The translations under genes were made by a program, and so were the position numbers. From positions 1 through 26,021 of the forward strand of contig CAZJCW010000027.1 of the NCBI GenBank assembly GCA_964544365.1: 26,021 nt of DNA, written 5' to 3'. Below, in pieces: positions 7,267-15,429 of this stretch. Within the stretch, counting starts at the first letter, position 1; the number at the start of each line of letters is the position of its first letter. Source of the DNA: Alsobacter sp964544365. Its GTDB lineage: Bacteria; Pseudomonadota; Alphaproteobacteria; Rhizobiales; Beijerinckiaceae. The notes under the pieces were generated by a model. The model did not search any database and had not been told where the DNA came from. It worked only from the letters and a program-made list of their open reading frames with translations.

Positions 7267-7779
7267 ATGCAGACGGCTCTGGAAATCAGGCGCAACGACG
7301 GTCCCGCGGCGGAAAAGCCTCATTACGAGCTGATCGAGCTCCTGTTCTTCGCCTACCGTGACTTCGTCGGGGATCCGGACAGGATTCTCGAGCATTATGG
7401 ATTCGGGCGGGCGCACCACCGGGTGCTGCACTTCGTGAACCGCAATCCGGGGCTGACCATCGCCGAGCTGCTGGACATCCTCCGCATCACGAAGCAGAGC
7501 CTCAACCGCGTGCTGAAAGAGCTGCTGGAACAAGGCTATGTGGAGCAGCGCGCGGGCGAGACGGACCGGCGCCAGCGGCTGCTTTTCGCGACCGGGCAAG
7601 GCCGCAAGCTCGCGCTTGACCTTGCCGAACTGCAGACCCGTCGAATCGTCCGGGCGCTCGACGAGGCGGGCCCCCAGGCCGGCGAGGCCGCCCGGCGTTT
7701 TCTCGAGGCGATGATCGAGCCCACCGATCGCCCGACCGTCCACCGCTTTTCGCATCACGACCCGGAGACCGGCGTTTGA
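7267..7779 (+). CDS. MarR-family transcriptional regulator
   Basis: This 170-residue winged-helix regulator has a helix-turn-helix at about 62-90 (LTIAELLDILRITKQSLNRVLKELLEQG) and a wing with the MarR-type Asp-Arg-Arg-Gln-Arg stretch at 100-104. GAGGAG lies about 12 bases before the ATG. It is the first gene of a block with an OmpR-type regulator and a sensor kinase. This order recalls the PetP-PetR pair of Rhodobacter, but I do not transfer that function. The reading frame ends in a TTGA overlap with the next gene, implying translational coupling. A palindromic operator lies directly upstream. Confidence 0.92.
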   Translation: MQTALEIRRNDGPAAEKPHYELIELLFFAYRDFVGDPDRILEHYGFGRAHHRVLHFVNRNPGLTIAELLDILRITKQSLNRVLKELLEQGYVEQRAGETDRRQRLLFATGQGRKLALDLAELQTRRIVRALDEAGPQAGEAARRFLEAMIEPTDRPTVHRFSHHDPETGV

Positions 7780-8495
7780 ACGCCGCCCGGCCCCGCCCTA
7801 TTCCAGCGGACGATGCCCCCCACGTGCTCGTCGTCGACGACGACCGGCGCCTGCGCGACCTGCTCTCGCGCTTCCTCAGTGAACACGGCTACCGCGTGAC
7901 CACGGCCCGCGACGCCGCCGACGCCCGCGCCCAGATCGCCAACTTCGTCTTCGACGGGTACATCCTCGATGTCATGATGCCGGGCGAGAATGGCTTCGAT
8001 CTCGCCCACTGGGTGCGCGAGAGTTCGAACGTGCCCATCCTCATGCTCACAGCCCGAGCCGACGCCAAAGATCGCGTGCGGGGTCTGGAGATCGGCGCGG
8101 ACGACTACCTGCCCAAGCCCTTCGAGCCGCGCGAACTGGTGCTTCGCCTCAACAACATCATCCGCCGCACGGCCTCGGCGTTGGCGCCGGCCCCGGCTCA
8201 ACCCGAGTTCGTCCGCTTCGGCCCGTTCATCTACCGCATCGACAAGGGCGAATTGCGCCAGGGCGACGAGATCATCCGCATCACGGAGCGCGAGCGCGAG
8301 ATCCTCACGATCCTCGCCCGCCAGACGAACGAAACCGTGCCGCGCGAAGCCCTCTCCGGCTCCGGCGACGTGTCCAACGAGCGGACGGTCGACGTGCAGA
8401 TCAATCGGCTTCGCCGCAAGATCGAACCCGACCCCGCCAATCCCTCGTTTCTCCAGACGGTCCGCGGAAGCGGCTACCGTCTGGTGGTCGAATAG
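7776..8495 (+). CDS. OmpR/PetR-type response regulator
   Basis: This 239-residue two-domain regulator has an N-terminal receiver with the acidic cluster Asp21-Asp23, phospho-acceptor Asp65 (YILDVMMPGENG), the LTARAD switch threonine and the LPKPFEPREL lysine. A C-terminal winged-helix DNA-binding domain (about 135-239) contains ITEREREILTIL and ends in VRGSGYRLV. The only start that includes the whole first strand is TTG at 7776, which overlaps the MarR stop as TTGA. The sensor kinase starts nine bases after its stop, so the two almost surely form a cognate pair. The signal and target genes are not shown by the sequence; OmpR-like members often govern envelope or stress genes. Confidence 0.94.
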   Translation: MNAARPRPIPADDAPHVLVVDDDRRLRDLLSRFLSEHGYRVTTARDAADARAQIANFVFDGYILDVMMPGENGFDLAHWVRESSNVPILMLTARADAKDRVRGLEIGADDYLPKPFEPRELVLRLNNIIRRTASALAPAPAQPEFVRFGPFIYRIDKGELRQGDEIIRITEREREILTILARQTNETVPREALSGSGDVSNERTVDVQINRLRRKIEPDPANPSFLQTVRGSGYRLVVE

Positions 8496-8504
8496 GCGGC
8501 GGCG

Positions 8505-9869
8505 ATGACCACCGCGGACCTCCCCCGGCGGCTCTCCCTCGGCCGCCGGATCATGCGGGTCCTCGGTGCGCGCCTTCCCAAGGGCCTGTTCGCCCGCGCC
8601 CTGATCATCATCATCGCGCCGATGGTGATCCTGCAGTCGGTGCTCGCATACGCCTTCATGGAGCGACACTGGCAGACGGTGACGCGCCGCTTGTCCGCCG
8701 CTGTGACGCAGGACATCGCCGCCCTCATCGACATCGCCCGCAGCTACCCGCAGGACAAGGACCACGAGACCCTGACGCGCATCGCCGCCGACAGGCTCAA
8801 CCTGGATGTCGAGATCCTGCCTCCGGAGCCGCTTCCGCCGCCGGGGCCCAAGCCGTTCTTTTCCATCCTCGATTCCAGCCTGTCGCGCGAATTGCGCCAG
8901 CAGATCGGCAGGCCTTTCTGGATCGACACGGTGGGCCGCTCCAACCTCGTCGAGATCCGCATCCAGCTCGACAATGGCGTGATGCGCGTGCTGACGCGCC
9001 GGTCGCAGGCCTACGCCTCGAACTCGCACATCTTCCTGATGTGGATGGTGGGCACCTCGCTGGTGCTCCTCGGCATCGCGGTGATCTTCCTGCGCAACCA
9101 GATCCGCCCGATCCTGCGACTGGCCGAGGCAGCCGAGAGCTTCGGAAAGGGCCGCGAGATCGATTTCTCGCCGCGCGGCGCGCGCGAGGTGCGGCAGGCC
9201 GGCCATGCCTTCATCGAGATGCGCCGTCGTGTCGAGCGCGCGATCGAGCAGCGTACGGCGATGCTCAACGGCGTCAGCCACGATCTGCGCACGATCCTCA
9301 CGCGCTTCAAGCTCTCGCTCGCGCTGATGGACGAGGACGAGACGCCCGAGGTCGCCGACCTGAAGAAGGACATCGACGAGATGAGCCGCATGCTCGAGGC
9401 CTACCTGGCCTTTGCACGCGGCGACGCCGGAGAAATGTCCGCGCCCACCGACATGGGCGTCCTGCTCGAAGAGCTCAAGGCGGACGCCGAACGTGCCGGC
9501 CATGCGACGCAAGTGACCGTGAGCGGCGACCCCGTCGCCACCGTACGGCCGGACGCGTTCAAGCGCTGCATCGGCAACCTCGTGTCGAACGCCGTCCGCC
9601 ATGGCGACCGGATCGCCATCACCGCCGTGCGCGACGCGCGCTGGCTGTCCATCACCGTCGACGACGATGGACCAGGCGTTCCCGCCGATCAGCGCGACGA
9701 GGTCTTCAAGCCCTTCGTTCGCCTCGACGAGGCGCGCAACATCGACGAGGGCGGCACCGGCCTCGGTCTCGCCATCGCGCGCGACATCGCTCGATCCCAC
9801 GGAGGGGACGTTATCCTCGGAGATAGCCCGCTCGGTGGCTTGAGGGCGACGGTGCGGGTTCCCGTCTGA
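8505..9869 (+). CDS. EnvZ-type membrane sensor histidine kinase
   Basis: This 454-residue inner-membrane kinase has a first helix at about 29-51, a periplasmic sensor of about 120 residues with a Pro-rich stretch (104-118), a second helix at 178-196, a HAMP linker to about 250, then catalytic domains. The phospho-accepting His259 lies in GVSHDLRTIL, with the usual proline of the H-box replaced by isoleucine. The ATP-binding domain has the N-box (NLVSNAVRHG, 358-367), G1 (DDGPG, 387-391) and G2 (GGTGLGL, 416-422). It should phosphorylate the upstream response regulator. A stem containing both its own stop and that of the convergent csaA-like gene may end transcription. Confidence 0.94.
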   Translation: MTTADLPRRLSLGRRIMRVLGARLPKGLFARALIIIIAPMVILQSVLAYAFMERHWQTVTRRLSAAVTQDIAALIDIARSYPQDKDHETLTRIAADRLNLDVEILPPEPLPPPGPKPFFSILDSSLSRELRQQIGRPFWIDTVGRSNLVEIRIQLDNGVMRVLTRRSQAYASNSHIFLMWMVGTSLVLLGIAVIFLRNQIRPILRLAEAAESFGKGREIDFSPRGAREVRQAGHAFIEMRRRVERAIEQRTAMLNGVSHDLRTILTRFKLSLALMDEDETPEVADLKKDIDEMSRMLEAYLAFARGDAGEMSAPTDMGVLLEELKADAERAGHATQVTVSGDPVATVRPDAFKRCIGNLVSNAVRHGDRIAITAVRDARWLSITVDDDGPGVPADQRDEVFKPFVRLDEARNIDEGGTGLGLAIARDIARSHGGDVILGDSPLGGLRATVRVPV

Positions 9870-9897
9870 AGGAGCCGAGGTCCGCTCCGCCCTTCAG
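9866..9897. terminator. Possible bidirectional stem between convergent kinase and csaA-like genes
   Basis: CTGAAGG (9866-9872) pairs with CCTTCAG (9891-9897), and GGAGC (9871-9875) can alternatively pair with GCTCC (9884-9888). Both stop codons (9867-9869 plus, 9894-9896 minus) are inside the outer stem. There is no T-run, so it is a weak terminator candidate. Confidence 0.35.
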
Positions 9898-10253
9898 TAC
9901 ATCCGGCCGCCGTTCGGCACAGGCCGATCGGGCGCGATCAGCATGACGCTGCCGTCCGCCGCCGGAAGGCCCAGGGTCAACACCTCGGACATGAAGGGCC
10001 CAATCTGTCGCGGCGGGAAGTTGACGACGGCGAGAACCTGTCGTCCGACCAGCGTCTCGAGCGGGTGGTTCACGGTAATCTGCGCCGACGATCGCTTCGT
10101 TCCGATCGCCGGTCCGAAGTCGATCGTCAGCTTGAACGCCGGCTTGCGCGCCTGCGGAAAGGGCTCCGCGGCGACGATGGTGCCAGCCCGTATATCGACC
10201 TTCAGGAAGTCGTCGAAGGTGATCGTCGGCGCCGCCGCCGGATCATCAGCCAT
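9894..10253 (-). CDS. CsaA-like tRNA-binding-domain protein
   Basis: This 119-residue protein consists of one EMAP/tRNA-binding OB-fold domain. It opens with FDDFLKVDIRAGTIVAAEPFPQARKPAFKL, carries KRSSAQI and LVGRQVLAVVNFPPRQIGPFMSEVLTLG, and ends in a PNGGRMY-type tail, all characteristic of the CsaA family. CsaA proteins dimerise and bind tRNA, and in Bacillus have been reported to have chaperone-like, secretion-related activity. The role in alphaproteobacteria is not settled. A GGGGGA sequence precedes the ATG at 10253, and the gene follows the tetR stop by 24 bases on the same strand. Confidence 0.9.
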   Translation of the reverse strand: MADDPAAAPTITFDDFLKVDIRAGTIVAAEPFPQARKPAFKLTIDFGPAIGTKRSSAQITVNHPLETLVGRQVLAVVNFPPRQIGPFMSEVLTLGLPAADGSVMLIAPDRPVPNGGRMY

Positions 10254-10277
10254 GCTGTCCCCCGCTAAACCGTGCGG

Positions 10278-11066
10278 TCAGACCGCTTCGGCGTAGTCGT
10301 CGCCGTCGTCCGGTTCGCGGCGGGCCCGCTGGCGCTCACGGAAGCGCCGTCCGCGCTCGGCGGCACGATCGAAGACCGCACGGAAGGGCGCCGTGATGCG
10401 GCACAGGTCGTTGAGGCCGCCGACGAACTGGCCGGCGCGACGCAACTCCTTGTCGAGCACCGCCATGGTGCGGGCGAGGCCCGGATCGTCGTCGTCGAGC
10501 CAGGCGTCAAGAACCCGTGCCCACAGCAAGGCGGCGCCCTGCGCCTTCAGGGCGCCCATCGGCCCGGCCGTATCGATCGCGGCGGCGGCCAGCATGTAGC
10601 GCATTGAATTCACGGTGAGCTGGTTCAGCGCGGCGAGGGACAGCGGATCACGCGCGACGTCGGGTCGCAGGCGTCGCAGTCCGGCCTTGTAGGGTGCCAG
10701 TGCGTCGAGCCGACGCATCAGCACGTCGAACAGGCGCTCTCGTGCGGGCTCGTCGGCCAAGTCGTCGGTGGTCCCGTCGAGCACGATCCTGTCGATCCGC
10801 CGGGCGAGGCCACCCAGCACCGCCCCCTTCGAGGGATAGGCATCCCGCAGTTCGGCCAGCGTGACGCCGGCGGCCTCGGCAATCTCGCGAATGTCGAAGG
10901 CGTCCCAGTCATGCTCCGCGGCAAGCACCATCGTGGCATCGATGATCCGGTCGCGCGGCGACGCCGAGCGCGCCTCCGCAGGAGACGATTGGGCCGCGGA
11001 TGCGGTCGCGCCGGCGGCCTTGCGGCCGCGGCCTGCGGGCTTCTTCGGTTCAGGCGTCCTGGCCAT
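10278..11066 (-). CDS. TetR-family regulator
   Basis: This 262-residue protein opens with a basic, Ala/Pro-rich tail of about 35 residues, then has a TetR helix-turn-helix (about 40-85: DRIIDATMVLAAEHDW, IREIAEAAGVTLAELRDAYPSKGAVL). The C-terminal domain is helical with WARVLDAWLDDDDPGLARTM, and ends in an Arg-rich then acidic tail. The start at 11066 is chosen because AGGAGG lies seven bases upstream. It sits between proC and the csaA-like gene in a same-strand run, a neighbourhood I recall from other Hyphomicrobiales. The HTH is atypical at the tyrosine position (LRDAYPSK), as in some TetR-like proteins whose DNA binding is uncertain. Targets are unknown. Confidence 0.83.
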   Translation of the reverse strand: MARTPEPKKPAGRGRKAAGATASAAQSSPAEARSASPRDRIIDATMVLAAEHDWDAFDIREIAEAAGVTLAELRDAYPSKGAVLGGLARRIDRIVLDGTTDDLADEPARERLFDVLMRRLDALAPYKAGLRRLRPDVARDPLSLAALNQLTVNSMRYMLAAAAIDTAGPMGALKAQGAALLWARVLDAWLDDDDPGLARTMAVLDKELRRAGQFVGGLNDLCRITAPFRAVFDRAAERGRRFRERQRARREPDDGDDYAEAV

Positions 11067-11189
11067 GTCCGGCCTCCTGGTTTCGATGTCGACCCTCAAG
11101 ATAGGGTCCGACGGGTCCACGTCCAAGGCGCCAGGACCTGCGGGAAGGTGTCCTGGCGACGCAGGCATGCCGCGGGGGGCGGCGACCTG

Positions 11190-12029
11190 TCAGCCGGACA
11201 ACTCCTCCGCGCGCCGTCGGGCTGCGGCGACGGCATCGCGCATCAGCGGATCGAGGCCGTCGGCAGCCATCAGCACGGCAAGGGCGGCGGCCGTGGTTCC
11301 GGCGGGCGAAGTGACATTCTCGCGCAGCGTCGCGGGGGAAAGGTCGGACCGGTGCATCAGCTCGCCCGCCCCCTCGACCGTGGCGCGTGCGAGGCGTGCG
11401 GAAAGATCCTCGGGCAGGCCCAATGCGGCCCCGGCCCGTGCGAGGCACTCGGTGAGATAGAACACATAGGCCGGTCCCGACCCCGAGACCGCCGTGACGG
11501 CGTCGATCTGGTCCTCGCGGTCGACCCATTCCACGCGGCCGATACCCGACAGCAGCGCCTGGGCGAGTGCCCGCTGCCCTTCCGTCACCGCGGGGCTTGC
11601 AGCGGCGCCGGTGATGCCGCGCTGGACGGCCGCTGGCAGGTTCGGCATCGCCCGGACGATGGCGCTCAGTCCCGGCAGTCGGGAGCGGAGGTTGTCCATG
11701 GTCTTGCCCGCGAGGATCGAGACGAGCAGCGTCTGCGGTCCTATGTGACGGGCAAGCGATGCTGCGGCCTCGTCGAGCATCTGCGGCTTGATGCCGAGCA
11801 GGATCACCTGCGGCGTCGGGATTGCAGAAGCGCTCGGGTTGAGAGCGATGCCGTGCTGCTCACAGGTCGCCAGGAGCGACGGCGAGGCGTGCGGATCGAG
11901 GATCGTCGTGCCGGCGCAGTCGAGCCCCATGCGCAGCCAGCCTTCCAGCATGGCACCGCCCATCTTGCCGCAGCCGACGAGGAGCAGAGGCGAGGGAAGC
12001 AGAGGGGACGGAGTGGCCGGGTTCGACAT
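11190..12029 (-). CDS. proC: Pyrroline-5-carboxylate reductase
   Basis: This 279-residue cytoplasmic NAD(P)H enzyme catalyses the last step of proline synthesis. The N-terminal Rossmann domain has the LLLVGCGKMGGAMLEGW dinucleotide-binding loop (about 15-31). MPNLPAAVQRGITG and the C-terminal helical-domain signature AVSGSGPAYVFYL, followed by TSPAGTTAAAL, are classic ProC. The ATG at 12029 adds a short PSP-rich extension before the first strand. It is 80 bp downstream of the ybjN-like gene on the same strand and probably belongs to the same transcript. Confidence 0.95.
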   Translation of the reverse strand: MSNPATPSPLLPSPLLLVGCGKMGGAMLEGWLRMGLDCAGTTILDPHASPSLLATCEQHGIALNPSASAIPTPQVILLGIKPQMLDEAAASLARHIGPQTLLVSILAGKTMDNLRSRLPGLSAIVRAMPNLPAAVQRGITGAAASPAVTEGQRALAQALLSGIGRVEWVDREDQIDAVTAVSGSGPAYVFYLTECLARAGAALGLPEDLSARLARATVEGAGELMHRSDLSPATLRENVTSPAGTTAAALAVLMAADGLDPLMRDAVAAARRRAEELSG

Positions 12030-12109
12030 GGCAGGAACTCGCGATGCGTTGCGTTCCCCTTATCGCGCCGCCCGCACCGCCTGTCACGCGCCGTGCGCGG
12101 AGGAAAGGG

Positions 12110-12613
12110 TCACGCCTCGCCGACGGTCTCGAACATCGCGCCTTCCATCGCCTCGCGGGGCGACTTGCCGGCCCAGAGCACGAACTGGAACGCCTGATAA
12201 TAGCGGTCGCAGCCGTCGATGGCGACCTTGAGCAGGCTCTCGCACTGGCGGCCGTTGGGCTCGGCCCCCCCGGCAAGCAGCAACGAGTGGCGGAACATCA
12301 CGACGTCCTCGTTGCTCCAGAGATCGAAATGCCCGACCCAGAGCTGTTCGTTGATCATCGAAACCAGTTCGAGAAGATCGCTCCGGCGGCGCTGCGGAAC
12401 CTTCAGGTCGAAGGCGCAGGCGATGTGCAGCGCCTCCATTTCGTCGAGCCACGTGAAGGCGACGTGATATTCCGCCCAGGCCCCCGTCACCGACACGGAG
12501 ATCTCGTTCTCGTCCGCGCGATCGAAGGACCAGTCGTGAACGGTGGCGAGGCGCTCCACCACGTCGAGCGGATGCTCGGCGCGTTCAACGACTTCCAGTT
12601 CCAATGCGGACAT
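12110..12613 (-). CDS. YbjN-domain protein
   Basis: This 167-residue cytoplasmic protein is of the YbjN superfamily, which has a fold like that of type III secretion chaperones. Recognisable segments are the N-terminal NPLDVVERL-like helix, the central VPQRRRSDLLELVSMINEQLWVGHFDLW block, and the C-terminal helix with CESLLKVAIDGCDRYYQAFQFVLWAGKSPREAM. E. coli YbjN is linked to stress and motility, but its biochemical role is unresolved. The gene is upstream of proC on the same strand, an arrangement I recall in related genomes. Confidence 0.85.
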   Translation of the reverse strand: MSALELEVVERAEHPLDVVERLATVHDWSFDRADENEISVSVTGAWAEYHVAFTWLDEMEALHIACAFDLKVPQRRRSDLLELVSMINEQLWVGHFDLWSNEDVVMFRHSLLLAGGAEPNGRQCESLLKVAIDGCDRYYQAFQFVLWAGKSPREAMEGAMFETVGEA

Positions 12614-12997
12614 GCCGTTCCCCGGCTCGAGTAGCAGGTTGCCTCGCGGACGCGTCGCTCACGCACACCGGAACACTGGCGCGGAGGAAGGTCGCCCCAA
12701 TCTCCGGCCGAACCCGACAGTTCCGACGCCTTGCTGGAAGGCCCCGGAATCACTGGCGAATCACTTGCTGTTCCGACCTTAGCGCGGTCGACTCGTGACG
12801 CAAGACGAGCGTGATGGACCGTCAGGGATTCGGTCCCCGGGCACAATCGCGGTCGATGGACCGTCCACAGCGGATGCCCATCCGCTCCACGTCACGACGC
12901 GAGACCGTCGAAGCGTGACTTGTCGTGCGTGGACGCGCTGTGCAGGAGGCGGCGCCGCGTGCTTCCGCGGCGTCGCCCCATATGCGCGGCGGTCGTC
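12614..12997. other. Gene-free stretch between ubiK-like and ybjN-like genes
   Basis: About 385 bp lack a believable gene. They hold an 18-bp near-palindrome, AGCGGATG/CATCCGCT with a 2-base centre, at 12869-12886. The 11-mer GATGGACCGTC occurs twice (12813-12823 and 12855-12865), and a related GACCGTC occurs near 12903. The stretch must carry the ybjN-like promoter. I cannot assign the repeats to a regulator. Confidence 0.5.
12869..12886. repeat. 18-bp palindrome upstream of ybjN-like gene
   Basis: AGCGGATG at 12869-12876 and its exact inverse CATCCGCT at 12879-12886 are separated by CC. There is no T-run on either side, so it is more like a protein-binding site or the base of an RNA hairpin than a terminator. 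Confidence 0.5.
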
Positions 12998-13276
12998 TCA
13001 GATCGCGGACGCTTCGTCCGCCGGGGTCTTCGGGATGCCCAGCTTTTCTTCCAGCTGCGCGATGCGCGCGGACAGGCGCTCGTTCTCGTCGCGGGCGAGG
13101 ATGGCCATCTCGCGCACGGCCTCGAACTCCTCGCGGCTGACGACGTCCATGTCCCGGATCAGCCGCTCGAGCTGCGCTTTCATCACGCCTTCGGCCTCGC
13201 GCCGGACGCCTTGCGCCATGCCTGCGGCGTCGGTGAACAGGCGGGCGAAATCGTCGAGGATACGGTTCTGGGCCAT
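12998..13276 (-). CDS. ubiK: UbiK/YqiC-type ubiquinone accessory factor (BMFP family)
   Basis: This 92-residue protein starts MAQNRILDDFARLFTDAAGMAQGVRRE in pattern and contains the conserved ERLIRDMDVVSREEFEAVREMA block, followed by a coiled coil (NERLSARIAQLEEKLG). This is the layout of the BMFP/YqiC family, including UbiK, which helps assemble aerobic ubiquinone-biosynthesis enzymes with UbiJ. Some family members have membrane-fusion activity in vitro. AGGAG lies seven bases before the ATG. It is divergent from lgt and heads the leftward run toward proC. The family call is strong; the ubiquinone role in this organism is inferred. Confidence 0.85.
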   Translation of the reverse strand: MAQNRILDDFARLFTDAAGMAQGVRREAEGVMKAQLERLIRDMDVVSREEFEAVREMAILARDENERLSARIAQLEEKLGIPKTPADEASAI

Positions 13277-13468
13277 GGCCTTGCTCCTGGTGTCCGGGGC
13301 GTTCTCTTGGGCGGAACGCGCCCGCTGCGTGGAACGGTCCTACCACGCGGCGCCGGTCCGCGCATCCCGCCAGCCGGCTTGACGCTGCCGGCACGCGGGC
13401 GCATCACGGCCACGGCGTGTGCTCCGGACGAGTGGACCCATGCCCCGCAACGCCTTGCCGGAGCCGCG

Positions 13469-14299
13469 ATGCCAACCTTCGTGATCCCGTTCCCCGTGAT
13501 CGATCCGGTGCTGATCCAGGTCGGTCCCTTTGCGATCCGATGGTACGCGCTTGCCTACATCGCAGGCCTGATCGGCGGCTGGCTCTACGCCCGCCGCCTC
13601 GCGGCGGAGGCCGACCTGTGGGGCGGCCGCATGCGGCCGAGCGCGGAGGACCTCGACGACCTGCTCGTGTACGCCGCCCTCGGCGTCGTGCTCGGCGGCC
13701 GCGTCGGCTACGTGCTCTTCTACAATTTCGACTGGTTCCTCTCGAACCCGGGCGAGATGTTCGCGGTCTGGAAGGGCGGCATGTCCTTCCATGGCGGGCT
13801 CATCGGCTGCGGTCTGGCCATGGTGGTGCTGGCATGGCGGCGCAAGCTGCCGCTGGCCAGCCTCTCCGACGTTGCCTGCGCCGTCGTGCCCATCGGGCTC
13901 GGGTTCGGCCGCGTCGCCAACTTCATCAATGCCGAGCTTTGGGGCCGGCCGACCGACGTGCCCTGGGCGATGGTGTTCCCGACGGCCGGTCCGCAGCCGC
14001 GCCATCCGAGCCAGCTGTACGAGGCGACGCTCGAGGGGCTGGTGCTTTTCGTGCTGCTTTTCATCGCGATCCGGGCCGGCGCGCTGCGGCGCCCCTGGAT
14101 GGTCAGCGGCCTGTTCGGCATCGGCTACGGCCTCGCCCGCATCGCCTGCGAGTTCTTCCGCGAGCCGGATCCGCAGCTCGGCTTCCTCATGGGCGGGGCG
14201 ACCATGGGCATGCTGCTGTCGCTGCCGCTCGTTGCAGCCGGCGCCGTCCTGGTGTTGCGCGCCCGCGCGCACCGGCCAGCGGTGGACGGCACGCCTTGA
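13469..14299 (+). CDS. lgt: Prolipoprotein diacylglyceryl transferase
   Basis: This 276-residue inner-membrane enzyme transfers diacylglycerol from phosphatidylglycerol to the lipobox cysteine, the first step of lipoprotein maturation. Several transmembrane helices surround the Lgt signature. Key blocks are IRWYALAYIAG (23-33), GGRVGYVLFYN (76-86), MSFHGGLIG with His108, GRVANFINAELWGRP with Arg148, and RHPSQLYEA (178-186). The ATG at 13469 is preceded by GGAG at five bases. The long in-frame extension upstream is antisense to ubiK and is not coding. The stop overlaps the next start as TTGA. The extensin-like lipoprotein at 23045 is a likely substrate. Confidence 0.96.
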   Translation: MPTFVIPFPVIDPVLIQVGPFAIRWYALAYIAGLIGGWLYARRLAAEADLWGGRMRPSAEDLDDLLVYAALGVVLGGRVGYVLFYNFDWFLSNPGEMFAVWKGGMSFHGGLIGCGLAMVVLAWRRKLPLASLSDVACAVVPIGLGFGRVANFINAELWGRPTDVPWAMVFPTAGPQPRHPSQLYEATLEGLVLFVLLFIAIRAGALRRPWMVSGLFGIGYGLARIACEFFREPDPQLGFLMGGATMGMLLSLPLVAAGAVLVLRARAHRPAVDGTP

Positions 14300-15429
14300 C
14301 GCCGCTGGGCCGCGAGATCGCGCGCCTCGTCGCCGCCGACGGGCCGATCACGATAGCCCGGTACATGGCGATGTGCCTCGGTCATCCCGTGCATGGCTAC
14401 TACATGACCCGCGATCCCTTCGGCGCGAGCGGCGACTTCGTCACCGCGCCTGAGATATCGCAGATGTTCGGCGAACTCGTCGGCCTGTGGTGCGTCGAGA
14501 CCTGGCAGCGCATGGGAGCGCCGGCCTCGATCCGGCTCGTCGAGCTCGGTCCTGGCCGTGGGACGCTGATGGCGGATGCGCTTCGCGCGGCCCGGCTGGT
14601 GCCGGCCTTCCTCGACGCGGCGCAAGTCCACCTCGTCGAGACGAGCCCGGTGTTGCGGGAGCGGCAGGCGGCGACCCTGGCGGGATGTGGCCGCCCGGTC
14701 GCCTGGCACAACGCTGTCGAAGAGGTGCCCGAAGGCCCGGCCATCGTCCTCGCCAACGAGTTCTTCGACGCCTTGCCCGTGCGCCAGTTCGTCTGCACCG
14801 CGCGGGGCTGGTGCGAGCGACTCGTCGGGCTGGACACGGCCGGCGCGCTGTCCTTTGGCCTTTCTGCCGAACCCGAGCCGGCGCTGCGGCTCACGGCGCC
14901 GGAGGGCGCCGTCGTCGAGGTTGCGGACGCCGGCGCCGGGGTGATCGCCGCGCTGGCGGCGCGTTTGTGCTCCAGTCGAGGCGCCGTCCTCGCCATCGAC
15001 TACGGCCATGCCGGCGCGGGCTTCGGCGACACGCTGCAGGCGGTGCGACGACACGCCTTCGTCGACGTGCTGGCAGAGCCCGGCGAGGCCGATCTCACGG
15101 TCCATGTCGACTTCGCAGCGCTGGCGCGTGCCGCCGCCGGTGCCGACGTGCTGGTTCATGGCCCGGTGACGCAAGGCGCGTTCCTGCGCGCGCTCGGCCT
15201 CGACGCGCGCGCGGCCGCGCTTTCCCGACGCGCTGACGAAAGTGGTGCCGCCGCCATCAAGGCCGCACGCCACCGACTGGCGGATGCCGGACCGGGCAGC
15301 ATGGGCGGGCTTTTCAAGGTTATGGCCGTCACGGACACGGCGCTGCCCGAGCTCGCCGGATTTGACACGCCCGGCCGGCGTCCCGACCGTGGGCCGGCGC
15401 GGCGAATCGCGGAGGGGAGCGAGGCATGA
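14296..15429 (+). CDS. MidA-family SAM-dependent methyltransferase (NDUFAF7 homologue)
   Basis: This 377-residue class I methyltransferase is of the family whose mitochondrial member NDUFAF7/MidA dimethylates an arginine of a complex I subunit. The family opening is seen as GPITIARYMAMCLGHPVHGYYM, then GDFVTAPEISQMFGE (46-60), the SAM loop VELGPGRGTLM (82-92), ANEFFDALPVRQFV and AIDYGHAG. To include the first conserved helix the start must be TTG at 14296, overlapping the lgt stop as TTGA. The stop in turn overlaps the pgeF start as ATGA, so the three genes are tightly coupled. A bacterial substrate on NADH dehydrogenase is an inference from the family. Confidence 0.92.
   Translation: MTPLGREIARLVAADGPITIARYMAMCLGHPVHGYYMTRDPFGASGDFVTAPEISQMFGELVGLWCVETWQRMGAPASIRLVELGPGRGTLMADALRAARLVPAFLDAAQVHLVETSPVLRERQAATLAGCGRPVAWHNAVEEVPEGPAIVLANEFFDALPVRQFVCTARGWCERLVGLDTAGALSFGLSAEPEPALRLTAPEGAVVEVADAGAGVIAALAARLCSSRGAVLAIDYGHAGAGFGDTLQAVRRHAFVDVLAEPGEADLTVHVDFAALARAAAGADVLVHGPVTQGAFLRALGLDARAAALSRRADESGAAAIKAARHRLADAGPGSMGGLFKVMAVTDTALPELAGFDTPGRRPDRGPARRIAEGSEA

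Noticed and set aside
7054..7758. N-terminal extension of ilvE in the same frame
   Set aside because: It overlaps the MarR gene, has no similarity to aminotransferases, and the good ribosome binding site is at the ATG at 7053.
7755..9800. 681-codon open frame on the minus strand
   Set aside because: It is the mirror of the response regulator and histidine kinase, both with full motif sets on the plus strand.
10911..12197. 428-codon open frame on the plus strand
   Set aside because: Antisense to tetR and proC, with composition of non-coding GC-rich DNA.
12920..13468. Upstream extension of lgt
   Set aside because: It is antisense to the ubiK-like gene; Lgt proteins begin at the ATG at 13469, which has its own GGAG.
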